Shown: positions 8,066 to 18,068, counted from the first letter of the stretch. The stretch is DNA of 60,741 nt from Gammaproteobacteria bacterium (GCA_029860045.1 JAOUBY010000005.1:1-60741); one strand, 5' to 3'. The notes: generated from the letters alone by a model not told the origin. Program-made: numbers and translations.

Positions 8066-9096
8066 AGCGTCGCCTCCTCCATGATCTCCAGGTACACCGC
8101 GCGCATGCGCCTGCAATATTCATCCAGATCGGAATTGTTAAACAGGTGACTGAGGTACGGGGGGTTAAGGGTACTGATGGTCACCTTGCCGCCCTGCTCC
8201 GTTACCGTGACCCGGCAGGGCAGGAATATACCCACACGCGGGTCAACTGCCAGCGCCTCATACAGGAACCTGAAATTACAGAAATGCAGGATGACCTGCT
8301 GCTGGTTCTCCTGCGCTTTCTCTACCAGTCCGTGTTCCAGGGTATCGGACCGGATCAGGACGAAATTCTGGCTGATGATGGCCTGTTTGAGGTTTTCGAC
8401 GGTTTCCTCAATCGAGTAAGGTGAGTCAACCGTTATTGTCGCCAGTTCACCGGTTTTATCTGCTGCCTTGACGGGGTCCTTGCTCTCGAAGGACCTCACG
8501 TAACTGACCAGGTCATCGATATCGCGCTCGGACAGGCCCTGCTCAAGGAAGGAACGCATTGGCGAGCCTTTACGCCCGAACTGCAAGGTGTGCTTTATCA
8601 TGGCGTCTGTCGCGGCGCGCAGGAAGCCGCTGTTGTTGAGCGCCGGCGCAATAATTGGCTGGTCCCGATGACGTGAAAGGGTAATACCTGTCCCTCTCCC
8701 CCCCTCGCCACTGGCCCCGTGACAACCTGCACAACGGGTGGCAAACAGTGCCTTGCCATGCTGCGCATCGCCCGACACCGGTGTCGACGCGTAAACCGGA
8801 GCCGGTTGCTTCGACCAGCTACGTATGAAGGCCACAATCGCGTTGGTCTGCGCATCACTCAATGCACTGAAGGCAGGCATGACCCGGCCGGGGCGTCCGT
8901 AACGTATGCTGATAGCCAGAAACCGGTCATCGACGCTGTCGAGAAAGGACGGCAACGACAGCGGCACACCGACACCACCACCGCCCTTGTCGCCATGACA
9001 GGCCGCACAGTGGCTTGCATACAGGGCCGTGCCATCCGGCGCAGCAACGGCAACCAGGCTAACAGCAAGTAAAAAAAGTCCAATAATCAAACGCAT
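8062..9096 (-). CDS. Di-heme cytochrome c fused to a C-terminal DUF302-like domain
   Basis: MRLIIGLFLLAVSL signal; CAACHGDKGGGG and CAGCHGASGEGG; C-terminal SIEETVENLKQAIISQNFVLIRSDTLEHGL...ILHFCNFRFLYEALAVDPRVGIFLPCRVTV. Confidence 0.85.
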   Translation of the reverse strand: MRLIIGLFLLAVSLVAVAAPDGTALYASHCAACHGDKGGGGVGVPLSLPSFLDSVDDRFLAISIRYGRPGRVMPAFSALSDAQTNAIVAFIRSWSKQPAPVYASTPVSGDAQHGKALFATRCAGCHGASGEGGRGTGITLSRHRDQPIIAPALNNSGFLRAATDAMIKHTLQFGRKGSPMRSFLEQGLSERDIDDLVSYVRSFESKDPVKAADKTGELATITVDSPYSIEETVENLKQAIISQNFVLIRSDTLEHGLVEKAQENQQQVILHFCNFRFLYEALAVDPRVGIFLPCRVTVTEQGGKVTISTLNPPYLSHLFNNSDLDEYCRRMRAVYLEIMEEATL

Positions 9097-9181
9097 AATC
9101 AGGATAATCTCCCGTGGGCGCACACCTTTAATAATAAGAAATCAACGTTATAATAATATTATCATATATATGTATGTTTTT

Positions 9182-9195
9182 TTGACGCAGGTCAA
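9182..9195. promoter_or_regulatory. FNR/DNR-like palindrome TTGACGCAGGTCAA
   Basis: Upstream of the sulfur globule-like gene; TATAAT at 9233-9238. Confidence 0.45.
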
Positions 9196-9272
9196 TGCTC
9201 CTTGGATCCAATTCAGCAATCATAATGCTGTCTATAATTCTGTATGGACTCATTGTAAAGGAGGATTTACCG

Positions 9273-9698
9273 ATGAAAAGCTTGAAAATGACAATTGCAA
9301 TTGCCGCAATCGCCGGACTGGCCGCACTGCCGATGACATCTGCCCATGCATGGGGTGGTTGGGGTCCGTGGAGCGGTAATAATGGCTGGGGCAACGACGG
9401 TTGGGGCGACGGCAGTGGCGACTTCGACGGCGACTTCAACATGGGCTTCAGCGGCGGCGGCCGGGGTTCCGGCTACGGTCGCGGTTACGGTCGTGGTTAT
9501 GGTCGAGGCTATGGTTATGACGGTTATGGGCCGGGTTACGGCTACGGCGGCTATCCGGGCTACGGCTACGGTGGTGGCTACCCGGGCTACGGCTACGGTG
9601 GTGGCTACCCGGGCTACGGCTATGCGCCGTACGGCGGTGTTCCCTATGGCGCACCAGCAGCTCCGGCCGCTCCGGCCGCTCCGGCCGCCAGCCAGTAA
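9273..9698 (+). CDS. Sulfur globule protein-like (Gly/Tyr-rich, secreted)
   Basis: AAAGGAGG RBS at 9257; [26 protein letters not shown] signal; [42 protein letters not shown] repeats resembling Allochromatium SgpA/SgpB. Confidence 0.75.
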   Translation: MKSLKMTIAIAAIAGLAALPMTSAHAWGGWGPWSGNNGWGNDGWGDGSGDFDGDFNMGFSGGGRGSGYGRGYGRGYGRGYGYDGYGPGYGYGGYPGYGYGGGYPGYGYGGGYPGYGYAPYGGVPYGAPAAPAAPAAPAASQ

Positions 9699-9761
9699 GC
9701 ACGACCTGCCGTGTCATGCACAGGGATGTGCATGCGCTGGCAAGCCAGCTCTGCGTAAGGT

Positions 9762-9799
9762 ATAAAACAGGTCTGTTTTACAGGCCTGTTTTATTTTTC
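9762..9799 (+). terminator. Probable intrinsic terminator after the sulfur globule-like gene
   Basis: ataaaacagg...cctgttttat inverted repeat followed by ttttt. Confidence 0.65.
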
Positions 9800-9827
9800 A
9801 CACCCCGACTCACTTACCGAGGTCGCA

Positions 9828-10448
9828 ATGAAAATACACCGACTCGCTGTTTTTCTTCTTGCTGTATTCGCGGCAACACAAACTGCCACGGCAGCACCCT
9901 ACCCGTCCGGCCACCAGGCCCCCTGGCAAGCCCCGGCGGCAGATAAAATTGATTCAACCCATCCCGGCGCCATTGTCAGGGCCGGCGTCACCAAGCTCAC
10001 CAATTTCATCAAGAGTGGACGCGCACAGAATCGTGAGCAGGCACTGGCATTCATGGCCACGGAAATCGAGCCCTATTTTGACTTCGGCTACATGACGCGC
10101 TGGGCAGCAGGCCCCGCCTGGAGACGCATGTCTCCGCAGCAACGCGCGGGTATGGAGACCAAGCTGAAAACATCGTTCATGGACACACTGGCGCAAAAAC
10201 TGGTGACCTACACCAACCAGTCGATCCGTTACTTCACGCCACGCGGCCAGGGTAGCAACGATGTCCGTGTCAGTGCCTGGATCATGCAGCCGAATGGCAT
10301 CCCGACCAAGCTGGAATTCCGCTTTTACAGAAGCCAGGACGGATGGAAGATTTTTGACGTCAAGGCCGAGGGTAACAGCGCCGTGGTCTATTACCGCAAG
10401 CAGTTCCGCAACCTGATGCAGCCGGAGCGCCGCTCCCCTTACTACTAG
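9828..10448 (+). CDS. MlaC/Ttg2D-family phospholipid-binding protein
   Basis: Signal peptide; EPYFDFGYMTRWAAGPAWRRMSPQQRAGMETKLKTSFMDTLAQKLVTYTNQSIRYF...VSAWIMQPNGIPTKLEFRFYRSQDGWKIFDVKAEG. Confidence 0.85.
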   Translation: MKIHRLAVFLLAVFAATQTATAAPYPSGHQAPWQAPAADKIDSTHPGAIVRAGVTKLTNFIKSGRAQNREQALAFMATEIEPYFDFGYMTRWAAGPAWRRMSPQQRAGMETKLKTSFMDTLAQKLVTYTNQSIRYFTPRGQGSNDVRVSAWIMQPNGIPTKLEFRFYRSQDGWKIFDVKAEGNSAVVYYRKQFRNLMQPERRSPYY

Positions 10449-10699
10449 TTTGCACTGAAAATGCCGCTCGCATGAGACATGCGGGCGGCGCCTGCCGTCC
10501 GGCAACCCCCTGATTCCCATCCACTCTTCTGAATTTCCTACCGGCACTTAATAGATGACGGACAGGTGCCGTTATATATCAGTGTTGTTTGCATAGTCAG
10601 TATTTGACAGGGTCCATGTCGACCCCTGCAGGCACACCTCATCATCAAGACACGCAGGCCCGCACAAGGCAACAGGCCTGCCAAAACAAGGTACCGACG

Positions 10700-12355
10700 A
10701 TGACACCGTATACGAAAACACTGGTTGGCCATCTCACAAACGTCGAGACCGGGTCGCTTTCCGCGCGCCTGGTCGAGGACAACGAGGGCAGACTGCCACG
10801 CATTTCGGCCGATGGAGATGACGATATGAGGGCCCAGCCCGGCTCCTACGTCGCCATCATCCAGGGCGACATCCGGATACTGGCCGTCATCACCTCGATC
10901 TGTGAAATGCCGGACCCGAACGGCTCGGGTAGCTGCAGGAGCATTCAGCTCATCCCGCTGGGCGAAATTGTACGCAGCGGCACCTTTCAGAACGGTATCA
11001 AGAGCTACCCGGTCACCGGCGCCGAAGTACACACCGTCGACAAGGAAGATGTTGAATCGATCTTCATCAAGTTTCGCTCACAGGGTTACGCAGTTGGCAA
11101 TGCCACCGCTGATGAAAGCATTGATGTCTGCCTCGACCCGGCCGCACTGTTTGGCCGTCACTTTGCGATCCTGGGCCAGTCAGGTGCAGGTAAATCCTGG
11201 ACTGTAGCCAACCTGTTGCAACGCGCCGTCAAGACCATGCCCAATGCGCACATCGTCCTGCTCGACCTGCATGGCGAATACAGCTGGCTGAATAATGAGG
11301 GCAAACGGCAGTATGCATTTACTCAGGATACCGCCCGCTATATCGATGCACGCGACCTGGAAATTCCCTACTGGCTGATGACCTTCTCCGAGCTGGTCGA
11401 CCTGCTGATCGATCGCGCCGATGCGTCAGCCTCATCACAGATTTCTTTTCTGCGCGACAGCGTGCATGAGCTGCGCAACAAGGCGAACAAGGACCTCGGC
11501 ATCGGCGATTTATCAATCGACGCGCCGGTCTTCTTCGACCTGCAGGAGTTGTATAAACACTTCGAGGCCGCCAACAAGATGACCTCGAACTTCGGCAAGG
11601 ACAAGGGTCCGCTGGCCGGCCTGTTTGACCAGTTCCTCATGCGCCTGCAGAGCCGCATGAACGATGTGCGTTATGACTTCCTGCTCAATCCGAAGCATCG
11701 CACCTCGTCTGATACGCTGCCCGGCCTGTTGCGGGACTTTGTCGGCCTGGGTGAGCCACGCGCACAGATCACCATTATCGACATGAGTTCGGTGCCGTTT
11801 GATGTGCGCCCTGTAGTAACTGCGCAGGTCGGACGTGTTGCGTTCGAATTCAACTACTGGAACCCGATGTTCAAGGAATTCCCGCTGTTGCTGGTCTGCG
11901 AAGAGGCACATGCCTACATTCCGCGCGATGGCAACTCGCAGTTCGAGGGTACCCGACAGTCCATGCAACGTATCGCCAAGGAGGGACGCAAGTACGGTGT
12001 AGGCCTTGCCGTGGTGACACAGCGTCCGCATGACCTGTCCGAAACGGTACTGGCCCAGTGCAATACCTTCGTTTGCCTGCGCCTGACCAACCCGGACGAC
12101 CAGGATTACGTGCGTGATCTGGTACCGGAAGCCGAGCGTGACTTTATCGACATCCTGTCATCGCTTGGCCAGGGTGAGGCCATGATCATGGGGTTGGCAG
12201 TACCTCTGCCGACTCGCGTACAACTGTTCAAGCCGGACCCGCCACCGAACAGTTCCAGCGTGGATTTCTACCAACACTGGAGCTCCGGGCTGGAAGATCT
12301 CGATGTGGATGATATTGTGAATCGCTGGCGCCGGCAGGACCGCCTGCACCGCTAG
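10700..12355 (+). CDS. HerA-like/DUF87 AAA ATPase
   Basis: Walker A LGQSGAGKSWTVANLL; HIVLLDLHGEYSWL; LLLVCEEAHAYIP Walker B-like; start MTPYTKTLVGHLTNVETG. Confidence 0.82.
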   Translation: MTPYTKTLVGHLTNVETGSLSARLVEDNEGRLPRISADGDDDMRAQPGSYVAIIQGDIRILAVITSICEMPDPNGSGSCRSIQLIPLGEIVRSGTFQNGIKSYPVTGAEVHTVDKEDVESIFIKFRSQGYAVGNATADESIDVCLDPAALFGRHFAILGQSGAGKSWTVANLLQRAVKTMPNAHIVLLDLHGEYSWLNNEGKRQYAFTQDTARYIDARDLEIPYWLMTFSELVDLLIDRADASASSQISFLRDSVHELRNKANKDLGIGDLSIDAPVFFDLQELYKHFEAANKMTSNFGKDKGPLAGLFDQFLMRLQSRMNDVRYDFLLNPKHRTSSDTLPGLLRDFVGLGEPRAQITIIDMSSVPFDVRPVVTAQVGRVAFEFNYWNPMFKEFPLLLVCEEAHAYIPRDGNSQFEGTRQSMQRIAKEGRKYGVGLAVVTQRPHDLSETVLAQCNTFVCLRLTNPDDQDYVRDLVPEAERDFIDILSSLGQGEAMIMGLAVPLPTRVQLFKPDPPPNSSSVDFYQHWSSGLEDLDVDDIVNRWRRQDRLHR

Positions 12356-12372
12356 GGAAAACTACCCGGCGG

Positions 12373-13569
12373 CTATCCGGCCGCCTCTTCCTCGATCAGT
12401 TCGTCGCGCCCGATCAGGCGCAGGATCTGCTCGCGCGCGGCAAGCCCGTCCTTGTATCCAAGTTCCATCAGTTCCTTGCAGAACGGCGCGTCAAACATCA
12501 GGTAACTCATCAGTGGTCGGCCCTCGCGCGTCAATGCGCCAATCCCCTTGAGCAGGACGCGTACCGAGCGAGGGAAGTCACCCACGTGCCGGGCCACGAT
12601 CTCGCGCACGTCGGTACTCGGTGAAATTACCAGGTAATCGATCTGGCGCAGCGCTGTATCCTTGTACTCGACGCGGTTGTCCTTTGTTTCGGAGATGGTG
12701 TGGTTGATGCGCCGCATCCGTTCGATGTCAGCATCCAGGCTGTCCATGAACAGGCTGTCAAAGATATAACCGGAAATCTGCCCAAAGGAAGGATATTTGA
12801 CATCACGGTCGTCTTCCGGCGGCATGTCCTGTTTCGGGTTCCTGACACCGATAATCAGCAGGCGGTTGGCACCCATGTGCAAGGCCGGGCTCAGTGGCGC
12901 GGTCTGGCGCATTGAACCATCCCCGAAGAATTCATTGCGCAACTTGACGGCAGGAAACAGCACCGGGATTGCCGAAGACGCCATCAGGTGGTTGAGAGTC
13001 AACTCGGTTGGTTGCCCGATGCGGCGGGTACGCTTCCAGGGCTGCAGCTCCTTCAGCCCCTGGTAGAAGGTGACCGAGTTGTCACTGGTATAGCCGGATG
13101 TAGTTACTGACACGGCGCGCAAGGCGCCGCTGTCTATTGCCTGCTGGATTCTGGCAAAACGGATATGCCGTTCCATCAACTCGCGCAACGGTGAATTGTC
13201 CAGTACCGACCGGGGCTGCTTTTTTGTCAGCCCGCCGAGCAGGAACGTGGTGGCCCAGCGCCAGGCGCTGACGAAGGCCGTCCAGCCATCGGTCTTGAAT
13301 ACCTTGCCGATATGAAAGTTGGCCCAGATCCCCCACAGGCGGTCGACACCTTCCCTGAAACGGTTTGCACTGCTGGCCAGCAAGACGGCATTCAGCGCCC
13401 CTGACGAGGTGCCGCAAATCACCGGAAACGGGTTTTCCGCGTCTTCCGGCAGCATGTCGGCAATCGCCTTCAGTACCCCGGCCTGGTAGGCATTACGCGC
13501 ACCACCGCCCGGCAGGATCAGCCCCGTGACCTGCTCTTCCTGCTTCTTTTTAAATGAAATCCAGTACAT
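12373..13569 (-). CDS. Patatin-like phospholipase
   Basis: GLILPGGGARNAYQAGVLKA, CGTSSGALNA (GxSxG), FGDGSMRQTAPLSPAL (DGx). Confidence 0.9.
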   Translation of the reverse strand: MYWISFKKKQEEQVTGLILPGGGARNAYQAGVLKAIADMLPEDAENPFPVICGTSSGALNAVLLASSANRFREGVDRLWGIWANFHIGKVFKTDGWTAFVSAWRWATTFLLGGLTKKQPRSVLDNSPLRELMERHIRFARIQQAIDSGALRAVSVTTSGYTSDNSVTFYQGLKELQPWKRTRRIGQPTELTLNHLMASSAIPVLFPAVKLRNEFFGDGSMRQTAPLSPALHMGANRLLIIGVRNPKQDMPPEDDRDVKYPSFGQISGYIFDSLFMDSLDADIERMRRINHTISETKDNRVEYKDTALRQIDYLVISPSTDVREIVARHVGDFPRSVRVLLKGIGALTREGRPLMSYLMFDAPFCKELMELGYKDGLAAREQILRLIGRDELIEEEAAG

Positions 13570-13702
13570 AGAGCAGTATTTTTTTCCACTTGATTGCTAT
13601 CATATCGGCCTTATACACCATATATATAATGCAAATGGTGAATATTTTCGAATCCCTGGCCGACGTGAAGGCAACGCCAGGCAGCTGCCGGGAAACATAT
13701 CC

Positions 13703-14938
13703 ATGGAAACACACGTATTTTTCCTGCACCTGCTGATTATCCTGCTTAGTGCACGCCTGCTGGCCGAAGTCGCATTAACGCTCGGGGCGCCCGCAGTCAT
13801 AGGTGAACTGACTGCGGGAATCATCCTGGGACCGAGCCTGCTCGGCATACTGGAGCCGAATGAGGTGCTCCGCATGCTGGCCGAGATCGGTATCATCCTG
13901 CTGCTGTTTGAGGTTGGCCTGGAAACCGACGTACGAAAGCTGGCACATGCCGGCAACAAGTCACTGTTAGTGGCAATCGGCGGGTTTGCAGTACCGTTCC
14001 TGCTCGGCTTTATCCTGGCATATCAGTTCTTCGGCCTTTCGCTGCTGGTGTCGCTGTTCATTGGTGGCACGCTCACCGCCACCAGTATCGGCATCACGGT
14101 GCGCGTGCTGTCAGACCTGATGCGCCATAATGAAAAAGAAGGGCAAATTGTCATTGGTGCCGCGGTCGTTGACGACGTACTGGGCGTGGTATTACTCGCA
14201 TTGCTCTATGAGTTTTCCATTGGTGGTGGCATTAATCTGATAAATGCCGGCAAGGTACTGATGTTTATCACGGCATTCTTTGTGCTTGCGCCAATTGCTG
14301 CGAAATTAATTTCGATTTTAATCCACTGGGTCGACCGGACGCACAGGCGACCGGGCCTCATCCCAACGATGATCATATCACTGGTGTTGTTCTTCGCGTG
14401 GCTGGCACACGTCATTGGCGCACCCGAGATACTCGGCGGGTTTGCTGCCGGTCTGGCGCTGTCACGACGTTTCTTTCTACCCTTCGGTATCGCATTAAGT
14501 ACCAGTCGCGCCTTCTCTGACCGCATCGATCTCAAGATGCGGCCCATCATCCAGCTGTTCACCCCCATCTTCTTTGTCATGGTCGGACTGTCCATGAACC
14601 TGAATGAAATCGACTGGTCATCGCCATTTATATGGCAGTTCTCTCTGGTGTTTTTTGGAATTGCGGTACTGGGAAAATTTTCCGGTGCCCTGTTAATCAA
14701 TGAGCCATGGCGCATGCGTTTTATTACCGGACTGGCCATGGTTCCACGCGGTGAAGTCGGACTGATCTTTGCGGAACTGGGCCGTACCGGCGGTATCTTC
14801 AACAATGAAGTCTACGCCGCTATCATTATAGTAATCGCATTGACGACATTGCTTCCGCCTTTTCTGATCAAATGGTTTTATAGCCACTATGGATCAGCCC
14901 TGCCCACGGAACCGACAGGCAGTCGTACAGACAAGTGA
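13703..14938 (+). CDS. CPA2-family cation:proton antiporter (Kef/NapA-like)
   Basis: METHVFFLHLLIILLSARLLAEVALTLGAPAVIGELTAGIILGPSLLG; VIGAAVVDDVLGVVLLALL; ITGLAMVPRGEVGLIFAELG. Confidence 0.9.
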   Translation: METHVFFLHLLIILLSARLLAEVALTLGAPAVIGELTAGIILGPSLLGILEPNEVLRMLAEIGIILLLFEVGLETDVRKLAHAGNKSLLVAIGGFAVPFLLGFILAYQFFGLSLLVSLFIGGTLTATSIGITVRVLSDLMRHNEKEGQIVIGAAVVDDVLGVVLLALLYEFSIGGGINLINAGKVLMFITAFFVLAPIAAKLISILIHWVDRTHRRPGLIPTMIISLVLFFAWLAHVIGAPEILGGFAAGLALSRRFFLPFGIALSTSRAFSDRIDLKMRPIIQLFTPIFFVMVGLSMNLNEIDWSSPFIWQFSLVFFGIAVLGKFSGALLINEPWRMRFITGLAMVPRGEVGLIFAELGRTGGIFNNEVYAAIIIVIALTTLLPPFLIKWFYSHYGSALPTEPTGSRTDK

Positions 14939-14941
14939 TTG

Positions 14942-14955
14942 TTGATCTGGATCAA
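14942..14955. promoter_or_regulatory. FNR/DNR-like palindrome TTGATCTGGATCAA
   Basis: Perfect TTGAT-N4-ATCAA upstream of the CBS gene. Confidence 0.65.
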
Positions 14956-15041
14956 CTACTGCCAGACAACGATGAAACTATACTGCACCAGAGGCATCAC
15001 CAGACCGGTGGATAACACCGGAAATAAGGAGGGAAGCGCCG

Positions 15042-15500
15042 GTGAAAGCAGCAGAACTCTGTATACGTGAAGTAATCGTCGCGAGTCGGGAAACCTCCAT
15101 AGTGGATGCTGCCCGCCTGATGCGTGAACATCACATCGGCTGCCTGGTTATAACCGACGATATCGCCGGTCATCCCAGTCCGGTCGGGATCCTGACTGAC
15201 CGCGATATCGTGATCGAGGTCATTGCAAAAGACATCCCGCTGAATGACGTCACGGTGGGTGATGTGATGACCTTTGCCCTGCTCAAGGTATCGGAAGACG
15301 AAGAACTCTTTGATGTTGCACAGCGCATGCGTGCGCGCGGTGTGCGACGGGTGCCGGTCATTACTGCCGACACCGGCGCACTGGCCGGCATCATTGCCAT
15401 GGACGACATACTCAGTCTGCTCAGTCAGGAGCTGTCACTGCTGTCCACCCTGACCTCTCGCGAGGCCGAACAGGAAGCCAGAAAACGCCCCCGGGGCTGA
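15042..15500 (+). CDS. CBS-domain protein
   Basis: Two CBS units: ETSIVDAARLMREHHIGCLVITD and DVAQRMRARGVRRVPVITADTGALAGIIAMDDIL. Confidence 0.9.
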   Translation: MKAAELCIREVIVASRETSIVDAARLMREHHIGCLVITDDIAGHPSPVGILTDRDIVIEVIAKDIPLNDVTVGDVMTFALLKVSEDEELFDVAQRMRARGVRRVPVITADTGALAGIIAMDDILSLLSQELSLLSTLTSREAEQEARKRPRG

Positions 15501-15545
15501 CTTATACCGCTCCACGGTCCATCCACTGCCCGACCACGTGTCGCC

Positions 15546-15559
15546 TTGACAGGCGTCAA
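15546..15559. promoter_or_regulatory. FNR/DNR-like palindrome TTGACAGGCGTCAA
   Basis: TTGAC-N4-GTCAA upstream of the Hsp20 gene. Confidence 0.5.
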
Positions 15560-15617
15560 TGCACGCCTGCATGAAATGGTCTATATGTAGTAATGGAAAG
15601 GTAGAGACTAAAAGGAG

Positions 15618-16130
15618 GTGAGTAGCGTGGTAATCGCAACTGAAAAAGAGCAGGGCAAACAGCCACTGGAGCAGCAACCAGTGGAGCGTGGGCTGGGTCC
15701 ACAGGGTGAGCTTGGACGCCGACCAGGGATGTTCGGTCGGCGCGGCTGGTTTGATCCATTCAATCATGACTGGCTGCATGAGTTGGAATCGTTCAGTCCG
15801 TTTGGAGGCAAGGCGCCGAAAGTCGACATGCTGGACAGAAAAGGAGAGATTGTCGTGCGCGCTGAGTTACCCGGTGTCAGCAAGGATGACGTGGAGATCA
15901 CCGTTAGCGGACAACATGTGACGATAAGGGCACAGACGCAGCATGAGGAAAAGACAGAGGAAGACCGCTACTATCACTATGAAATGAGCCATGGTGAGTA
16001 CCAGCGCACCCTGTACCTTCCGGCTGAGGTAGACGACAGCGAGGCAAGGACAAGCTTTGAGGATGGCGTGCTTGAGCTGACCCTCCCAAAGCTGAAAAAG
16101 ACCGAAGAGCACGTCATCAAGGTCAAGTAA
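15618..16130 (+). CDS. Hsp20/alpha-crystallin family chaperone
   Basis: KVDMLDRKGEIVVRAELPGVSKDDVEITVSGQHVTIRAQTQHEEKTEEDRYYHYEMSHGEYQRTLYLP; GTG start with GGAGG upstream. Confidence 0.93.
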   Translation: MSSVVIATEKEQGKQPLEQQPVERGLGPQGELGRRPGMFGRRGWFDPFNHDWLHELESFSPFGGKAPKVDMLDRKGEIVVRAELPGVSKDDVEITVSGQHVTIRAQTQHEEKTEEDRYYHYEMSHGEYQRTLYLPAEVDDSEARTSFEDGVLELTLPKLKKTEEHVIKVK

Positions 16131-16147
16131 GCCTACTCAACACGCAA

Positions 16148-16168
16148 GCGCCCGGCCTGGCCGGGCGC
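16148..16168. terminator. GC-rich hairpin, possible terminator
   Basis: gcgcccggc-ctg-gccgggcgc between convergent CDSs; poor U-tract. Confidence 0.4.
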
Positions 16169-16193
16169 ACTTCCCAGCGCAGACAATTACAAC

Positions 16194-16949
16194 TTATTCA
16201 GCTACAGGTGGCCCTGCATATGGCGGGCGGGGTGGCGGCACGACACGTCGGGGATTTGCCGTTTCGCCAAACAGTTCCGTGCGATATTTTTCGAGCTCTA
16301 CCCAGCGTTCCTCCGGCGTCATGTCTTTTATGTTTGCACGGAAAATCGCCAGTTGCTTGCGGCGTTCCTCTGCCTGCTCGCGCATCTCTTCGTGTCGATT
16401 GGCGAAGTCAATCTGTTGCTGCAGCGTGTTCTCCAGCAACGTTTCATGATTCTTGACCAGATAGTTATGCCGTTCTTCCGCCTGGTTGCGCAAGGCCTCG
16501 TGGCGGCTGATATCGTGCGCCTGTCGATCCTCGGCCTGTTTCAGCCAGGTTTCCATCTGGGCCTCGCGATATTTCTTCCTTGCCTCACGCCACTTCGCTG
16601 CCAGCGCACGACGTTCCTCACGCTGCTTGATATAGGCCTGCCGGTGCGCCTCCATTTGCGCCTGGATCTCCTGCTGATACCTGCTGAGGACTTTATCATT
16701 CGCAGGGAGATTTTCCTGCCGGCGATCAAACGTCTCGCGATAGGCACGGATACGCTGCTCTATCGGGCTTGCCGGTGCTTCCGGTCGTGCATCTGCTGCC
16801 ACCGCATCGGCCGGCGCCGCATCCTCCGCGTACAGTGGAGAAATCGTAATCAGCAGCATCAGTACTGCAGATAGGGGTTTAAGAAACATATATCCTCCCG
16901 TGATGATGTACATCTGTACTGCACAGAATATCTTCAGTATAGCCAGCAC
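16194..16949 (-). CDS. Exported Glu/Arg-rich coiled-coil protein of unknown function
   Basis: 251 aa with signal peptide-like segment and long charged helical region. Confidence 0.6.
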   Translation of the reverse strand: MLAILKIFCAVQMYIITGGYMFLKPLSAVLMLLITISPLYAEDAAPADAVAADARPEAPASPIEQRIRAYRETFDRRQENLPANDKVLSRYQQEIQAQMEAHRQAYIKQREERRALAAKWREARKKYREAQMETWLKQAEDRQAHDISRHEALRNQAEERHNYLVKNHETLLENTLQQQIDFANRHEEMREQAEERRKQLAIFRANIKDMTPEERWVELEKYRTELFGETANPRRVVPPPRPPYAGPPVAE

Positions 16950-16983
16950 ATCCGTGACCGCAATCGGGGCCAGGCAGGCAACA

Positions 16984-17580
16984 TCAGGTTTCCCCGTCGC
17001 GCGCCCGGTTAATAAAAAACATCCTGCGCCACTTGTGCCGGCCTAGCAGTGCGTGTAATACCACCGCACCGACGTGCAACACCAGGTATAACGGTATCAA
17101 GCCCTCACCCACCTCGTGCAATTCCTCAACCAGGTGCAGGATGCCCCCGGCCTCCCTGCCTGGAACAAGGCTGAAGTACAACCAGGTACCGGTTGCAGCC
17201 ATCCATGCAAACAACAGCAGGCCGGCTGCCTGCACCAGCCCGGCCAGCCCGTGATGCAGTGGGCCGTCCGGCAACTTCAGCAACAACATGGCACGAATAT
17301 CATCCCACACCACAGACAGCCTGGGACCGGTCACCGGGAACCAGCTGGAAAACCGGATATTGGCCGGACCGACCAGACCGTACACCAGCCGCAGTGCAAT
17401 AATCACCGCCAGCGCCAGCCCAAGCCAGCTGTGGATGTTATAACCAAACGTCTCACCTTCCTCGACGTCTTCGGCCAGTTCACCGCTCAACCAGGCCGTG
17501 ATCCCGAACAGGACAAGACCAAGGTGAATGATCCGCGTCGTAACATCCAGTTCGCGACCGTTGTTGGGTGACATGTGCAT
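16984..17580 (-). CDS. Cytochrome b561 family protein
   Basis: TRIIHLGLVLFGITAWLSGELAE; YNIHSWLGLALAVIIALRLVYGLVGP; HHGLAGLVQAAGLLL; HVGAVVLHALLGRHKWRRMFF. Confidence 0.85.
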   Translation of the reverse strand: MHMSPNNGRELDVTTRIIHLGLVLFGITAWLSGELAEDVEEGETFGYNIHSWLGLALAVIIALRLVYGLVGPANIRFSSWFPVTGPRLSVVWDDIRAMLLLKLPDGPLHHGLAGLVQAAGLLLFAWMAATGTWLYFSLVPGREAGGILHLVEELHEVGEGLIPLYLVLHVGAVVLHALLGRHKWRRMFFINRARDGET

Positions 17581-17632
17581 GGGGAAATTTCTTCAACCGC
17601 GACCATGCTAGCGCATGGTCTGGACACAGGTA

Positions 17633-17646
17633 TTAACCTGGATCAA
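17633..17646. promoter_or_regulatory. Imperfect FNR/DNR-like site TTAACCTGGATCAA
   Basis: One-mismatch palindrome upstream of the b561 gene (-). Confidence 0.35.
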
Positions 17647-17726
17647 ATTATACGGCACAACGCTGCCAGTGGCTGGTACCGGCCGAGCGATTGATCTTGT
17701 TATAGACATTGTACTAGCCGGAGGGT

Positions 17727-18068
17727 TTATACATCGGGACCTGCACCGCCCGTAGCATCCTGCCCCTGCGGTAGCAGTCGCCCATTAACATCACGCTGGT
17801 AATCGATGACGCCTTTCGCCTTGCCCTGAATGTATTCAGTGACACTCAGTCGGGAACCGCCCTGTGAATAGACGATGGCGTAATAGCGGTAGTTCTTGAA
17901 GACTTCCTCGATGTTTTTTTCTTCACCGGCTACCCAGGGCACCCGCTGCGGATCGAATTCATCGTAGAAATAGGGCGTATCGCGGTATACCTGTTCGCCG
18001 GCCAGGGAAAGAAGGGGGAAACAGGCAAGCAGCAGGAGAATGCGTGGCAATAATCCTTTCCCTACCAC
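17727..18068 (-). CDS. Small exported protein of unknown function in the nir operon
   Basis: 113 aa with signal peptide; overlaps the upstream CDS by 7 bp. Confidence 0.65.
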   Translation of the reverse strand: MVGKGLLPRILLLLACFPLLSLAGEQVYRDTPYFYDEFDPQRVPWVAGEEKNIEEVFKNYRYYAIVYSQGGSRLSVTEYIQGKAKGVIDYQRDVNGRLLPQGQDATGGAGPDV

